From Solirubrobacterales bacterium (GTDB lineage Bacteria > Actinomycetota > Thermoleophilia > Solirubrobacterales > Solirubrobacteraceae), in contig DAHUYQ010000001.1 of NCBI GenBank assembly GCA_027315115.1, positions 1 to 64,000 on the forward strand: DNA of 64,000 nucleotides, written 5' to 3'. A model generated the notes under the pieces. It made no database searches. It had not been told where the DNA came from and saw only the letters and a list, made by a program, of their open reading frames with translations. The translations under genes were made by a program, and so were the position numbers. Below, piece after piece: positions 25,545-33,756 of this stretch (positions are counted from its first letter, which is position 1; the number at the start of each line of letters is the position of its first letter).

Positions 25545-26053
25545 GCACCACAAAGCCATCCCTTCTCTACACGAGCATTCCCAGCCCCGTCGGCGAGCTG
25601 CTGCTGGCCGGGGACGGCGCGTCGTTGCACTGCCTGTACATGCTGCAGGCGCCACGCCCGGCGCGGATCTCCCCCGCCTGGCGCAGAGAGCCGGGCGCGT
25701 TCGCCGAGGCGAAACGTCAGCTCGACGAGTACTTCGCCGGGCAGCGAACCACGTTTGATCTGCCGCTGATCATGCACGGCACGCCGTTCCAGCGCAGCGT
25801 CTGGTCCGCGCTGCGCCAGATCGGCTACGGGCAGACCGCGAGCTATGGCGAGATCGCACGGCGCGTCGGCCAGCCAGGCGCGGCGCGCGCCGTGGGCATA
25901 GCGAACGGGCGCAATCCGATCTCGATCGTCGTCCCCTGCCATCGCGTGATCGGGGCGGACGGCAGCCTGACCGGCTACGGCGGCGGCCTGGAGCGCAAGC
26001 GCTATCTGCTGGAGCTCGAGCGGGCAGGCACGCAGGGACGCCTGGACATTTGA
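25541..26053 (+). CDS. ogt: Methylated-DNA--protein-cysteine methyltransferase
   Basis: A 170-residue suicide methyltransferase that removes O6-methylguanine lesions. The active-site motif is PCHRV (about residue 132) preceded by NPISIVV, with the Asn hinge in GIANGRNP and the helix-turn-helix around QTASYGEIARRVGQPGAARA. ATG 25541 overlaps the Ada-AlkA stop, so the two are one adaptive-response operon. Confidence 0.93.
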   Translation: MSTTKPSLLYTSIPSPVGELLLAGDGASLHCLYMLQAPRPARISPAWRREPGAFAEAKRQLDEYFAGQRTTFDLPLIMHGTPFQRSVWSALRQIGYGQTASYGEIARRVGQPGAARAVGIANGRNPISIVVPCHRVIGADGSLTGYGGGLERKRYLLELERAGTQGRLDI

Positions 26054-26185
26054 CGGCGGGCGCCGTCAGGCGCGGGCGGGCACCGGGAAACGCCAGCGGG
26101 TTTCCCGGATGAGCCACTAGCATCCTGGGGGTGCAAGGCGAGCGCACTCTTTGGGCGCAGGGAGACTGACCGGGGCCGGGACGGA

Positions 26186-26758
26186 TTGGTGCAGGGCGCG
26201 ATCCGGTTCTTGCAACGCCTGAGCCCGGCGGGCAAGATCGCGCTCGCCGCGGGTGCGCTGGTCGCGTGCGTGGCCCTGCTCACGCTCGCGAGCGTGCTGG
26301 TCGGCGAAGAATCGGGGTCCAACCGGCCCGTCGGCAGCTCCGCTCCGCAGGCCGTGGACGACGGCGCGCTGCAAGGCGGCTGCACGCTGGCACGCGAAGA
26401 CGGCGCCCTGGAACAGATAACGCTCAGAGGCAAGCTGGTCTCCGGCTCGGTTTGCCAGGCATTCGCCGCCTACCTGGAAGAAAACGTCGGCGTGGAAGAA
26501 CACACCTGGATCGCGCGCAGGCCCGCGACGGCGATCGCCCGCGCGAACTGCTCATCGTCCTCCTGCCATGTGACGCCGGCATGCCGAGCGGGCATCGCGG
26601 GCGCCCGAGCGCCCAAGCGGCCGATCTCCTTCGTGGTCGAAGCCGAAGAAGCATTCGACGAGCTGCACTACGACACCGTCTACGCCCACAGCGTCTGCGA
26701 GCTGCTCGACGGCCGCATCGAAATCCGGCGCTTCATCGACCACTACCTGGCACGGTGA
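26186..26758 (+). CDS. Hypothetical single-pass membrane protein
   Basis: About 190 residues starting at TTG 26186 or GTG 26189. A basic N terminus is followed by one membrane helix (KIALAAGALVACVALLTLAS, about 17-36). The extracytoplasmic domain has several cysteines (ANCSSSSCHVTPAC, HSVCELL) that could form disulfides, and a C-terminal acidic/aromatic part. No family is recognised. Confidence 0.55.
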   Translation: MVQGAIRFLQRLSPAGKIALAAGALVACVALLTLASVLVGEESGSNRPVGSSAPQAVDDGALQGGCTLAREDGALEQITLRGKLVSGSVCQAFAAYLEENVGVEEHTWIARRPATAIARANCSSSSCHVTPACRAGIAGARAPKRPISFVVEAEEAFDELHYDTVYAHSVCELLDGRIEIRRFIDHYLAR

Positions 26759-26802
26759 GCAGGATCGGCGTGACTTGTCGAGACAGCTACTAACCTGCGC
26801 TC

Positions 26803-27261
26803 ATGCCTTACACCAGACAAGAGGGCCAGCAGCAGCTTCTCGACTCGATCGAGCGGGCAAGCCAGGAGATCGGCGTGGCGCTCGCCGCCGTCGGCGAGGC
26901 GCACGAGCAGCTCGACGAGCAGGCCGCCGATCGCCTGGAGGCACAGATGTTTCGTCCGCTGCAACGCGCCTATGCTCTTGCCCGCCGCACCCGCACCGAG
27001 TTCGCGGCTCGCAGCGGCCTGCTCGCCGGCGGGCTGGAGGCGCAGACCCGCGGCGCCCCCGCGAGAGGCGCGAAGGGCTTCGTCGAAGACGCGGTGCAGG
27101 CGGTGGAGGAGGCAGACGCCACGCTCGCGCAGCTTCAGGACTCGATGCTGCCCGTCGAGGTCGGCGACACGGATCTGCGCTCCGGTCTGAGCTCGGTGCG
27201 CGAGCTGATCGGCCAGGTGCCGCCCGCCGCGCGCGAGATGCTTCGCACGTTCGGGCGCTGA
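26803..27261 (+). CDS. Hypothetical helical protein
   Basis: A 152-residue soluble protein, almost wholly amphipathic helix, rich in Glu, Gln and Ala with heptad-like spacing (QQQLLDSIERASQEI, AVQAVEEADATLAQLQDSML). It is probably a coiled-coil bundle. No motif allows a functional call. It is convergent with the ABC exporter genes, with a hairpin between them. Confidence 0.55.
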   Translation: MPYTRQEGQQQLLDSIERASQEIGVALAAVGEAHEQLDEQAADRLEAQMFRPLQRAYALARRTRTEFAARSGLLAGGLEAQTRGAPARGAKGFVEDAVQAVEEADATLAQLQDSMLPVEVGDTDLRSGLSSVRELIGQVPPAAREMLRTFGR

Positions 27262-27265
27262 GGGG

Positions 27266-27295
27266 CGAGGGCGCGCACGGGCGCGCACGCCCTCG
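27266..27295. terminator. Hairpin between convergent genes
   Basis: An 8-base stem, CGAGGGCG paired with CGCCCTCG, encloses a loop that can itself fold, a few bases after the stop at 27261. It lies ahead of the convergent gene ending at 27380. No T-run; likely terminator. Confidence 0.4.
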
Positions 27296-27379
27296 GGCCG
27301 GGCCGGCCACCCGGGACCGCGCGGAGCGCCGGGGAACGGGCGGGCCGCGCGCGGCCCATCAGGCCATGACGCGTGACCC

Positions 27380-28189
27380 TCAGTCGATCGCGCGGCGATA
27401 GAAGCCGCGCACCCCGATGCTCATCAGCACCGCCAGCGCGCCGGCTAGCACGAGCAGGCAGATCCAGGGTTCGATATGCGGCACCGAGGGCACGAGCGCG
27501 GCCCGCATCGCCTCGCTGACATAGGTCATCGGGTTGGCCGCGGTGACGTACTGAAACCACGGCAGACGCGAGAGCGAGGGCCATGGGTACTGGCTGCAGC
27601 CGGTGAACAGCAGCGGCGTGAAAACCAGCGAGAAGACGATGTTGATCCTGTTGGGGACCACGAGCGTGCCCATCACCAGCCCAAGCCCCGCCCCCAGGAG
27701 GCTCCCGAGCACGAGCACCACCACCAGCAGCGGCACGCCGCTCCAGCGCCACGGGATCGAGCCCAGCACCAGGATCCCGACGGGGATCATGATCGAGGTG
27801 GCGATAATCGCCCGCATCGTGGCGAACAGCACCTTCTCGGCGGCCACAAGGCCCGTGGCCATCGGCGCCAGCAGCCTGTCCTCGATCTCCTTGGTCCAGC
27901 CGAACTCGACCACCAATGGGAAGGCCAGCGTCTGCATGCCGGTGATAACCGCCGTCAGCGCGAGCAGCCCTGGGAAGAGCAGGTCCGAATAGCCGTTCTG
28001 GGTGTAGCCGAGGCTGCTGAGCACCTTGCCGAAGACGAACAGCAGGAACAGCGGCTGCAGGATCACCTGCGCCAGGAAGACGGGCAGCTCCGACCAGGTC
28101 ACGTAGACGTCGCGGCGCAGCACCGCGAAGAACGTGCGCGCCTGGCCGCCGGAGGCGCCCGCGGGCGCCGTTTCCGCGACCGCGCTCAT
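27380..28189 (-). CDS. ABC-2 type exporter permease (DrrB-like)
   Basis: A 269-residue protein with six predicted membrane helices and the ABC-2 signature region around FPLVVEFGWTKEIEDRLLAP and LGAGLGLVMGTLVVPNRINI. Such permeases pair with DrrA-type ATPases to expel drugs or lipids. Its start overlaps the stop of the ATPase gene upstream by four bases. Confidence 0.88.
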   Translation of the reverse strand: MSAVAETAPAGASGGQARTFFAVLRRDVYVTWSELPVFLAQVILQPLFLLFVFGKVLSSLGYTQNGYSDLLFPGLLALTAVITGMQTLAFPLVVEFGWTKEIEDRLLAPMATGLVAAEKVLFATMRAIIATSIMIPVGILVLGSIPWRWSGVPLLVVVLVLGSLLGAGLGLVMGTLVVPNRINIVFSLVFTPLLFTGCSQYPWPSLSRLPWFQYVTAANPMTYVSEAMRAALVPSVPHIEPWICLLVLAGALAVLMSIGVRGFYRRAID

Positions 28190-29244
28190 CGCAGCTTGCG
28201 CCCGGTCAGGTGGATGAACACGTCCTCCAGCGTCGGCGTGCCGATCTCCACGGCGCTGAGCTGCAGCCCGTGCCGCTCGAGCACCGCGGCCGCGGGCGCG
28301 AGCAGGGCCGGCGCCGGGCCGCCGAGGTAGAGCCGCAGCCGCAGCTCCGGGCCCTGCCCCGAGTCTTCTCCGACCGACTCGACGCGCTGCACGTCCGGCA
28401 GCGCGCCCAGCGCATCCAGCAGGCCCTCGGGAGCTCCGGCGCCCTCCGGCGCGTGCGCGCTGAGCTCCAGCGTCGTGCTGCCGGGCAGCGAGTGGATCAG
28501 CGCCTGCGGCGTGTCGAGCGCCAGGATGCGACCGTGGTCCATGATCGCGACCCGGTCGGAGAGCTCGGCGGCCTCGTGCATGTCGTGGGTGGTCAGCATC
28601 AGCGTCACGCCGCGCTCCTTCAGCTCTCTCAGACGATCCCAGACGAACAGCCGCGCCGCGGGGTCCAGGCCGGTCGAGGGCTCGTCCAGGAACAGCACCT
28701 GCGGCCGGTGCATCAGCGCGCGGGCGATCATCACCCGCTGCGCCTGGCCCCCTGAGAAGAGATCCGGCTTGACGCCGGCGCGCTCGCCGAGCCCGAACTG
28801 TGCCAGCAACTCGTCCGCGCGTGCCCGCGCCTCGGCCTTGCCGACACCGTGGTAGGCGGCGTGGAAGACGAGGTTGTCGCGGATCGAGAGCGAGCGGTCG
28901 AGGTTGCTGCGCTGTGGCACGACCGCGAGCTTCGACCGCGCCTCCACCGGGTTGCGCGCCACGTCGAGCCCGTCGATCGCCGCCGTGCCGGAGGTGGGAC
29001 GCACGCGCGTGGTGAGCATCCCGACGGTCGTGGTCTTGCCCGCGCCGTTGGGGCCGAGCAGCGCGAAGACCTCGCCCCGGCGGACCTCGAAGGAGACCCC
29101 GTCGACGGCGTTGACCGGGGACTTCGGATAGCGCTTGACGAGGCTCTGCACCAGGACGGCGGGCAGGGCGGGCGCGGCGATTGGGACGGGCGCCGGCGTG
29201 GAGCCCGTGGCCGCTTGCTCATCTGGGAGGGACGCGCGCTCCAC
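28186..29244 (-). CDS. ABC exporter ATPase (DrrA-like)
   Basis: A 352-residue ATPase: Walker A GPNGAGKTT (about 62-70), the signature as FSGGQAQRVMIARAL (about 165), Walker B VLFLDEPSTGLD and H-loop LTTHD. The C-terminal extension of about 90 residues (VQRVESV and following) is the DrrA-type domain that contacts the permease. It forms a two-gene exporter with 27380-28189. The substrate is unknown. Confidence 0.9.
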   Translation of the reverse strand: MERASLPDEQAATGSTPAPVPIAAPALPAVLVQSLVKRYPKSPVNAVDGVSFEVRRGEVFALLGPNGAGKTTTVGMLTTRVRPTSGTAAIDGLDVARNPVEARSKLAVVPQRSNLDRSLSIRDNLVFHAAYHGVGKAEARARADELLAQFGLGERAGVKPDLFSGGQAQRVMIARALMHRPQVLFLDEPSTGLDPAARLFVWDRLRELKERGVTLMLTTHDMHEAAELSDRVAIMDHGRILALDTPQALIHSLPGSTTLELSAHAPEGAGAPEGLLDALGALPDVQRVESVGEDSGQGPELRLRLYLGGPAPALLAPAAAVLERHGLQLSAVEIGTPTLEDVFIHLTGRKLR

Positions 29245-29292
29245 CCCAAGCAGGCTAATGAGAACCTGCGGCGACCGCCCGGCGGTCCCCGC

Positions 29293-30147
29293 TCAGCGCT
29301 TGTGCCTGGCGGCGCGGCCGTGCCGGCGCGGTCCGCGTCTGCGGGCGCCTCGCTCCACGGCGGCCTGCTTCTTGGCCGCCGAGGCCGAGAGCGCGGTGTT
29401 GTAGGCCGCGAGCAGGTTGGCCTGCGATTCGCCGGAGGTCTGACCGAAGGCGGGCAGATCCTGCGCGTTGGTGGCGCCGAGCGGCAGCATGCCGAGCTCC
29501 AGGTGGGGCGCCGAGGAGATGCCGACAGATCCGCAGCCGACGTCGGCGATCGGCTCGCCGGCGCTCACCTTGGCGCCCACCGGCACGAGGTCGGGCGCGG
29601 CGTGCCCGTAGTAGACGTAGCGTCCGGCGAGCTCGCCGCTTTCGATGCGCAGGACCGGGGCGTAGGGCCCGAAGCCGCCGATGCCCTCGTGCACGATCGT
29701 GCCGCTCGCCACCGCGAGCTCGACCAGATGGCCCCCGCACTGGTTGGCATTGCCGCCCAGGTCGACGCCCTGGTCGAGCGTCCACCACCGCTTGGGCGCG
29801 ACGGCCTTCAGCGGGTAGAGCGGAAACACCCAGCCGGCCTTGTCCAGCGGGTATGGGCTGTGTGCGTAGAGAGAGGCGGTCTGGCCGCTGCCGCTGACGG
29901 GCGCCGTGCCGCCGGACGCATCGGCGGAGCCGCCGGCTTCGCCTTCGCCGGAGCTGGCCGTGCCGCTGGGCGGAGCGCTGGCCGGCGGAGCCTGCGTGCT
30001 CGCCACCGCGCCGCCGGTGCTGCTCATGCTCGTCTGCGTGGCCAGCGCCACGGACACGGGTCCCGCGAGCGCAAGAGCGAGCATCGCCGATGCCCACGCG
30101 ACGCCGGATCTGGATATGGGCGCAAGGCGGCGCCTTCTCCGCTTCAT
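29293..30147 (-). CDS. LytM/M23-like protein with lost zinc ligands
   Basis: A 284-residue secreted protein: a basic start, a signal peptide (about 15-36), a Ser/Gly/Pro-rich linker and a LytM fold (about 95-230), then a basic tail. In M23 endopeptidases the ligands are HxxxD and HxH. Here the first motif reads DQGVD, with Asp in place of His. The last reads PHLEL, with Glu in place of the second His. YGHA is kept. It therefore probably binds rather than cuts peptidoglycan, like EnvC-type activators. ATG 30147 starts directly downstream of a c-di-AMP riboswitch, consistent with wall-remodelling control. Confidence 0.75.
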   Translation of the reverse strand: MKRRRRRLAPISRSGVAWASAMLALALAGPVSVALATQTSMSSTGGAVASTQAPPASAPPSGTASSGEGEAGGSADASGGTAPVSGSGQTASLYAHSPYPLDKAGWVFPLYPLKAVAPKRWWTLDQGVDLGGNANQCGGHLVELAVASGTIVHEGIGGFGPYAPVLRIESGELAGRYVYYGHAAPDLVPVGAKVSAGEPIADVGCGSVGISSAPHLELGMLPLGATNAQDLPAFGQTSGESQANLLAAYNTALSASAAKKQAAVERGARRRGPRRHGRAARHKR

Positions 30148-30159
30148 CTCTCTCTTCTC

Positions 30160-30290
30160 GTCGGCCGGCGGGGTTAGCTGACGGGCTGGCGACGTGCGCC
30201 TCCCACGGAACACCGTGGAACTCGCCCCAACAACTTGGTTCCCCCACTCCCAGGCGGGGCCTGGGATTAGGCGGCTGCAAGCCTACTGGA
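30160..30290 (-). ncRNA. ydaO/yuaA-type cyclic-di-AMP riboswitch
   Basis: The minus strand upstream of the LytM-like gene carries the conserved elements of the ydaO class in order: GCCTAATCC, a short GC hairpin, GTGGGGGAACCA, TTGGGGCGAGTTCC, AGGCGCACG, then GCCCGTCAGCTAACCCCG near the 3' end. The last element is the most distinctive block of this riboswitch. In actinobacteria it commonly sits before cell-wall hydrolase genes, where c-di-AMP binding reduces expression. It ends about 15 bases before the ATG. Confidence 0.8.
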
Positions 30291-30360
30291 TTGCACGGCG
30301 GATTGCAGAACGTGCAGGATCTCGTACTGCGCGGCGTCCGCGGCGCGCCTCGGGGAGTGC

Positions 30361-30453
30361 GCGCATCTGGGCGCCCGCGCGCATCTGGGCGCCCGCGCGC
30401 ATCTGGGCGCCCGCGCGCCTCGCAGCGCCGCCCGCGCGCATCTGGGCGCCCGC
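30361..30453. repeat. Tandem 18-base repeat
   Basis: Three perfect copies of GCGCATCTGGGCGCCCGC (30361-30414) are followed by a degenerate 21-base unit and a fourth copy (30436-30453). Each unit contains the self-complementary GGGCGCCC. The array lies between the stop of the NlpC/P60 gene and the riboswitch. Confidence 0.85.
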
Positions 30454-30458
30454 GCGCC

Positions 30459-31490
30459 TCAGAGCACCCGGCGCGCCCAGGCGAAGCTTTCGCGCAGCCA
30501 GCCCACCGTCAGCGGAAGGACGTAGACGCCCTGTTCTGAGGAGTGGATCACCCATCCGTTCCCAAGCGCGAGCCCCTCGTGGATCACGTTGGACTCGGTC
30601 GCCTTGGAGTTGAAGTGGGCGCTGCCGAAGAACAGCAGGTCGCCCGGCTGCACGTCTTCCATCCTGATCCGCTGCGAGTTGGGGATTTCGCCGGCCTGTT
30701 CCGCAGCCGTGCGGCCGAGGATGTTCGCGCCCCAAGGCAGACCCGAGACCTTGTAGACGCGCCAGATGAACCCGGAGCAGTCGTAGCCGCCGTGTTCCAG
30801 GCCGTCTTCGGTGCCGTCGGTCGTGCCGCCCCACACGTAGGGCATCCCGATCTTGGAGACGGCGATCCGCAGCACCTCGAGCTGGTCAGGCGTGTAGGTC
30901 GGCAGCGAGAAGGTGGAGAGCTCTTCCTTCGCGGACTGGATCTCCCAGACCGAGAGCCCCAGCGCGACCGCGAATGAGTGCGCGGCTTCGGCGCGCGTGA
31001 TCAGATTCCAGGGGTATAGCTCCAGGCGGTCTTCGCCGGCAGGGTGGTCGTAGCGCAGGCCGAGGTAGCGCGCGACCACCTCGGTGCCGAAGTAGCCGGG
31101 CGGCTGAAGGCGCGCTTCTTCGGCGACCTTCTGGACCGACCGCGCGACTTCGGCCAGGCCGAGCTGCTTGACCAGCAGCGCATCGAAGCGAACCAGCGTC
31201 AGCGGCTGGCCGGCCGGGGCCACGACCACAGGCGGGGCTTCCTCGCGCGCGCCAAGCGCGGCCAGCGCGGCGTCATCGGCGGCGGCGGAGAGCGGCTTTG
31301 CGCCCTGAAAGCCCGTCGAGCCGAGCGGCCCCATCAGGCCCGCGCTCACCACCTGCCGCTGCTGCGTGAAGTCCCAGTCGCCCGCCGTGTAGGGACGACG
31401 CGGGCCCGGCTGGGCATGGTGCGGGGCCGAATGGGCGTTGCGTCGGGCCGAATGGCCGTTGCGCTGCGCGCCGAGAGCGCCCTGCGCCAT
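30459..31490 (-). CDS. NlpC/P60 family peptidoglycan hydrolase
   Basis: The C-terminal domain (about residues 205-340) is NlpC/P60: PYVWGGT, the catalytic Cys in GGYDCSGF, and the catalytic His in NVIHEGLALGNG with a third polar His in WVIHSS. Such enzymes cut D-Glu/mDAP-type bonds in peptidoglycan. The N-terminal 200 residues include a RARE-like segment (LITRAEAAHSFAVALGLS) similar to SLH-type modules. ATG 31490 lies inside a longer open frame: just upstream, in frame, is a hydrophobic signal-like stretch (LGAATIACLTLALP) with no normal start codon. The true start may therefore be unusual. Confidence 0.85.
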   Translation of the reverse strand: MAQGALGAQRNGHSARRNAHSAPHHAQPGPRRPYTAGDWDFTQQRQVVSAGLMGPLGSTGFQGAKPLSAAADDAALAALGAREEAPPVVVAPAGQPLTLVRFDALLVKQLGLAEVARSVQKVAEEARLQPPGYFGTEVVARYLGLRYDHPAGEDRLELYPWNLITRAEAAHSFAVALGLSVWEIQSAKEELSTFSLPTYTPDQLEVLRIAVSKIGMPYVWGGTTDGTEDGLEHGGYDCSGFIWRVYKVSGLPWGANILGRTAAEQAGEIPNSQRIRMEDVQPGDLLFFGSAHFNSKATESNVIHEGLALGNGWVIHSSEQGVYVLPLTVGWLRESFAWARRVL

Positions 31491-31719
31491 CGGGAGCGCG
31501 AGCGTCAGGCAGGCGATCGTGGCTGCGCCCAGAGCGCGAAGTGAAGCGGTGGCAGCGATGCATGATCATCGGCCAGCGGAACGGACCGCATGAGCGGCGC
31601 GCCTGCCGTCTGGACCGCCGCAAGCGCGCTTTCACCCGGCCCCCGCCCGCGCCCGCCGCCTGGGCGTGCAGTGCGTCACAGACGCGGCGTCACCGGGCGT
31701 TGAGCCGCGCGCGTGGGCT

Positions 31720-32655
31720 TCAGCCCGCAGGCGCGAGCGGCGGCGCCGGATACGGCAGCGCCTGCCCCGCCAGCCCCGCGATCAGGTTCTCCACCGCGCG
31801 CTGCGCCATCGCCTCGCGGGCGGCACGGGTGGCGCTGCCGATGTGAGGCAGCACGATCAGGTTGGGCGCCTGGAAGAGTGGATCCTCGACGGGCAGCGGC
31901 TCGGGATCGGTGACGTCGAGCCCGGCGCCGGCGATCCAGCCCTCTTGCAGCGCTCGACGCAGCGCAACCTGGTCCACGAGCCCGCCGCGACCGGTGTTGA
32001 TCAGGATCGCGGAGGGCTTCATCGCCTTCAGCGCCGCCTCGTCGACCAGGCGATAGGTCTCGGGCGTCTGCGGCACGTGCAGCGAGACGACGTCCGCCTG
32101 CGCGAGCTCGGCGCGCAGGTCGAAGCCGCGGCCCAGCAGCCGCACCTGCATCCCGAATGCCCGCGCGCGCTCGCCCACTGCCGACCCGATCCGGCCGGCC
32201 CCGATCACCGCGAGCACGGCGCCGCGCAACTCCAGGCCAAGCCAGCCCGAAGGCTCCCATGTGCGCCAGCGTCCCTCACGCGCCGCGCGCTGCGCCTCGG
32301 GCAGGTGCCGCGCGACGGCGAGCAGCAGCGCCATCGTCAGGTCCGCGGTCGCGTCGGTGAGCACGTCGGGAGTCCGCCCCACGCCTACGCCCCGTGCCGC
32401 GGCGGCCCCGAGATCGACGTTGTCGGTTCCGACGGCATAGTTGGAGATGACCCGCAGCCTGGGCGCCGCCGAGATCAGCTCCGCGTCGATCCGGTCTGAG
32501 AGCATGCACAGCAGCCCCTCGACCTCGCCGATCCGCCGCATCAGCCACTCGCGCTCCACCGGCAGCTCGCCGGGCCACACCTCGACCTCGTGCCGCCCAC
32601 GCAATCGATCCAGCGCCTCGCCGGGCAGCGCACGTGTCACCAGGCAACGGGCCAT
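31720..32655 (-). CDS. D-isomer 2-hydroxyacid dehydrogenase
   Basis: A 311-residue NAD(P)-dependent oxidoreductase of the glyoxylate/hydroxypyruvate reductase or D-glycerate dehydrogenase type. It has the substrate-domain SNYAVGTDNVDL, the nucleotide motif VIGAGRIGSAVGERARAF (about 145), Arg in NTGRGGLVDQ (about 230), Glu in DVTDPEP, and His in LPHIGSAT (about 278). The gene stands alone. ATG 32664 is an alternative start. Confidence 0.88.
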   Translation of the reverse strand: MARCLVTRALPGEALDRLRGRHEVEVWPGELPVEREWLMRRIGEVEGLLCMLSDRIDAELISAAPRLRVISNYAVGTDNVDLGAAAARGVGVGRTPDVLTDATADLTMALLLAVARHLPEAQRAAREGRWRTWEPSGWLGLELRGAVLAVIGAGRIGSAVGERARAFGMQVRLLGRGFDLRAELAQADVVSLHVPQTPETYRLVDEAALKAMKPSAILINTGRGGLVDQVALRRALQEGWIAGAGLDVTDPEPLPVEDPLFQAPNLIVLPHIGSATRAAREAMAQRAVENLIAGLAGQALPYPAPPLAPAG

Positions 32656-32795
32656 GGCCGGCACGATAGCCCGCCGGCGGAGGGCCGGCCGCGCGCCGAG
32701 GGCCGCGCTCAGCGGTGGTCGCCGGGCGGCCGCGAGGCCGGCTCGTGATCGCTCCCCTGGAGCGTGCGATTTCAGCGCTGTACGATGTAGGCCGC

Positions 32796-32868
32796 GCCGA
32801 CGTAGCTCAGCCGGTAGAGCACCTCCATGGTAAGGAGGGGGTCAGGGGTTCGAGTCCCCTCGTCGGCT
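32796..32868 (+). tRNA. tRNA-Thr (GGT)
   Basis: A full cloverleaf. The acceptor GCCGACG pairs with CGTCGGC. The anticodon stem CCTCC/GGAGG encloses loop ATGGTAA with anticodon GGT. The T arm is AGGGG-TTCGAGT-CCCCT. The discriminator base is T and no CCA is encoded. Confidence 0.95.
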
Positions 32869-32941
32869 TGCGTAGGCACTGCTCTGCGAAGCCAAAGCAG
32901 GCCATCCATTCGATCCCGGATGCGTCAGTCTCGCGCACTGG

Positions 32942-33559
32942 TCAGCGCCGACGGGCTGCATCCTGACGCAGGTGCCGACCAGACGGCGTGAACCCCTTCA
33001 CGCGCGGCGCGTCGCGAAAGCCGAGCTGCCGCAGGACGGCAATCGCCTCAGGACGATTGGCAGCGTCCATGTCGACGTATCCACCACGCTGAGTGCGCTC
33101 GCTGATCACGTGTGCGTACTGCTTGAGCAGCCGCGCCACAGCGAGGCTTCTCGCATAGAGCTCTGGGCCGCCACCGGCATCGACTCGTGTGCCAAGGGCA
33201 GTGATGAGCAGCGGTCGGCCGGGACCGTCATGCAAGTGATAGCTGAGCACGGCGATCACCTGCTGACTCGCCAACTCGATCGCGTATATCCGGCGCCCCC
33301 CGCTCGCCGGAAGCTCGATTGACCACCTCGCGCACCGCCCGGTCGAAGTGCGCCCGCGGCAGGAACTGCTCGCGCGTCCAGATGCGGTGACCGCAGGTCC
33401 GCCTCGCCCCGGCACGGGCAAGCGGTGGTCGATGCGAACCGTCGTCCGCTCGCCGAACCCTGTGCCCTTCGACCTGATCGTCACCGCGCCCTCAATGCTC
33501 ATAGCAGGCCCGGCGTGAATCTCCGCGCACACGCGGTCTCGAAGATAGTTGTCGCTCAC
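32942..33559 (-). CDS. Hypothetical protein, GNAT-like C terminus, possibly frameshifted
   Basis: The 205-residue frame has a protein-like C-terminal half (YAIELASQQVIAVLSYH, then RPEAIAVLRQLGFRDAPRVK) that resembles a GNAT acetyltransferase end. In the middle the annotated frame turns into Ser/Arg-rich sequence, while another frame there encodes RIWTREQFLPRAHFDRAVRE. Two compensating frameshifts are therefore likely. Either the gene is damaged or the window holds sequence errors. It lies between tRNA-Thr and the ribonucleotide reductase gene. Confidence 0.45.
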   Translation of the reverse strand: MSDNYLRDRVCAEIHAGPAMSIEGAVTIRSKGTGFGERTTVRIDHRLPVPGRGGPAVTASGRASSSCRGRTSTGRCARWSIELPASGGRRIYAIELASQQVIAVLSYHLHDGPGRPLLITALGTRVDAGGGPELYARSLAVARLLKQYAHVISERTQRGGYVDMDAANRPEAIAVLRQLGFRDAPRVKGFTPSGRHLRQDAARRR

Positions 33560-33756
33560 TGCACGACGATGCTACGCACGGTCCCGGTTGCGCTAGCGCT
33601 CTGAAGCCTCCTGGCAAGCGCAACCGACACATGGGCGCAGACGCTTCTCCGGCTGGAGCCAACCCACGCCCGCCCACGACCCCCATCTCCGTAGTTTCCA
33701 GCCCCCGCCTCCGAGCCTGCTACCGATGAGCCGCGCGGGCGCTTGCTCGACGATCG

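Noticed and set aside
30361-30453. CRISPR-like repeats
   Set aside because: Units are 18 bases, contiguous without spacers, and no cas genes are present.
33560-33756. Cobalamin riboswitch before the B12-dependent reductase
   Set aside because: The B12-box consensus and surrounding stems could not be recognised. The stretch seems plain spacer.
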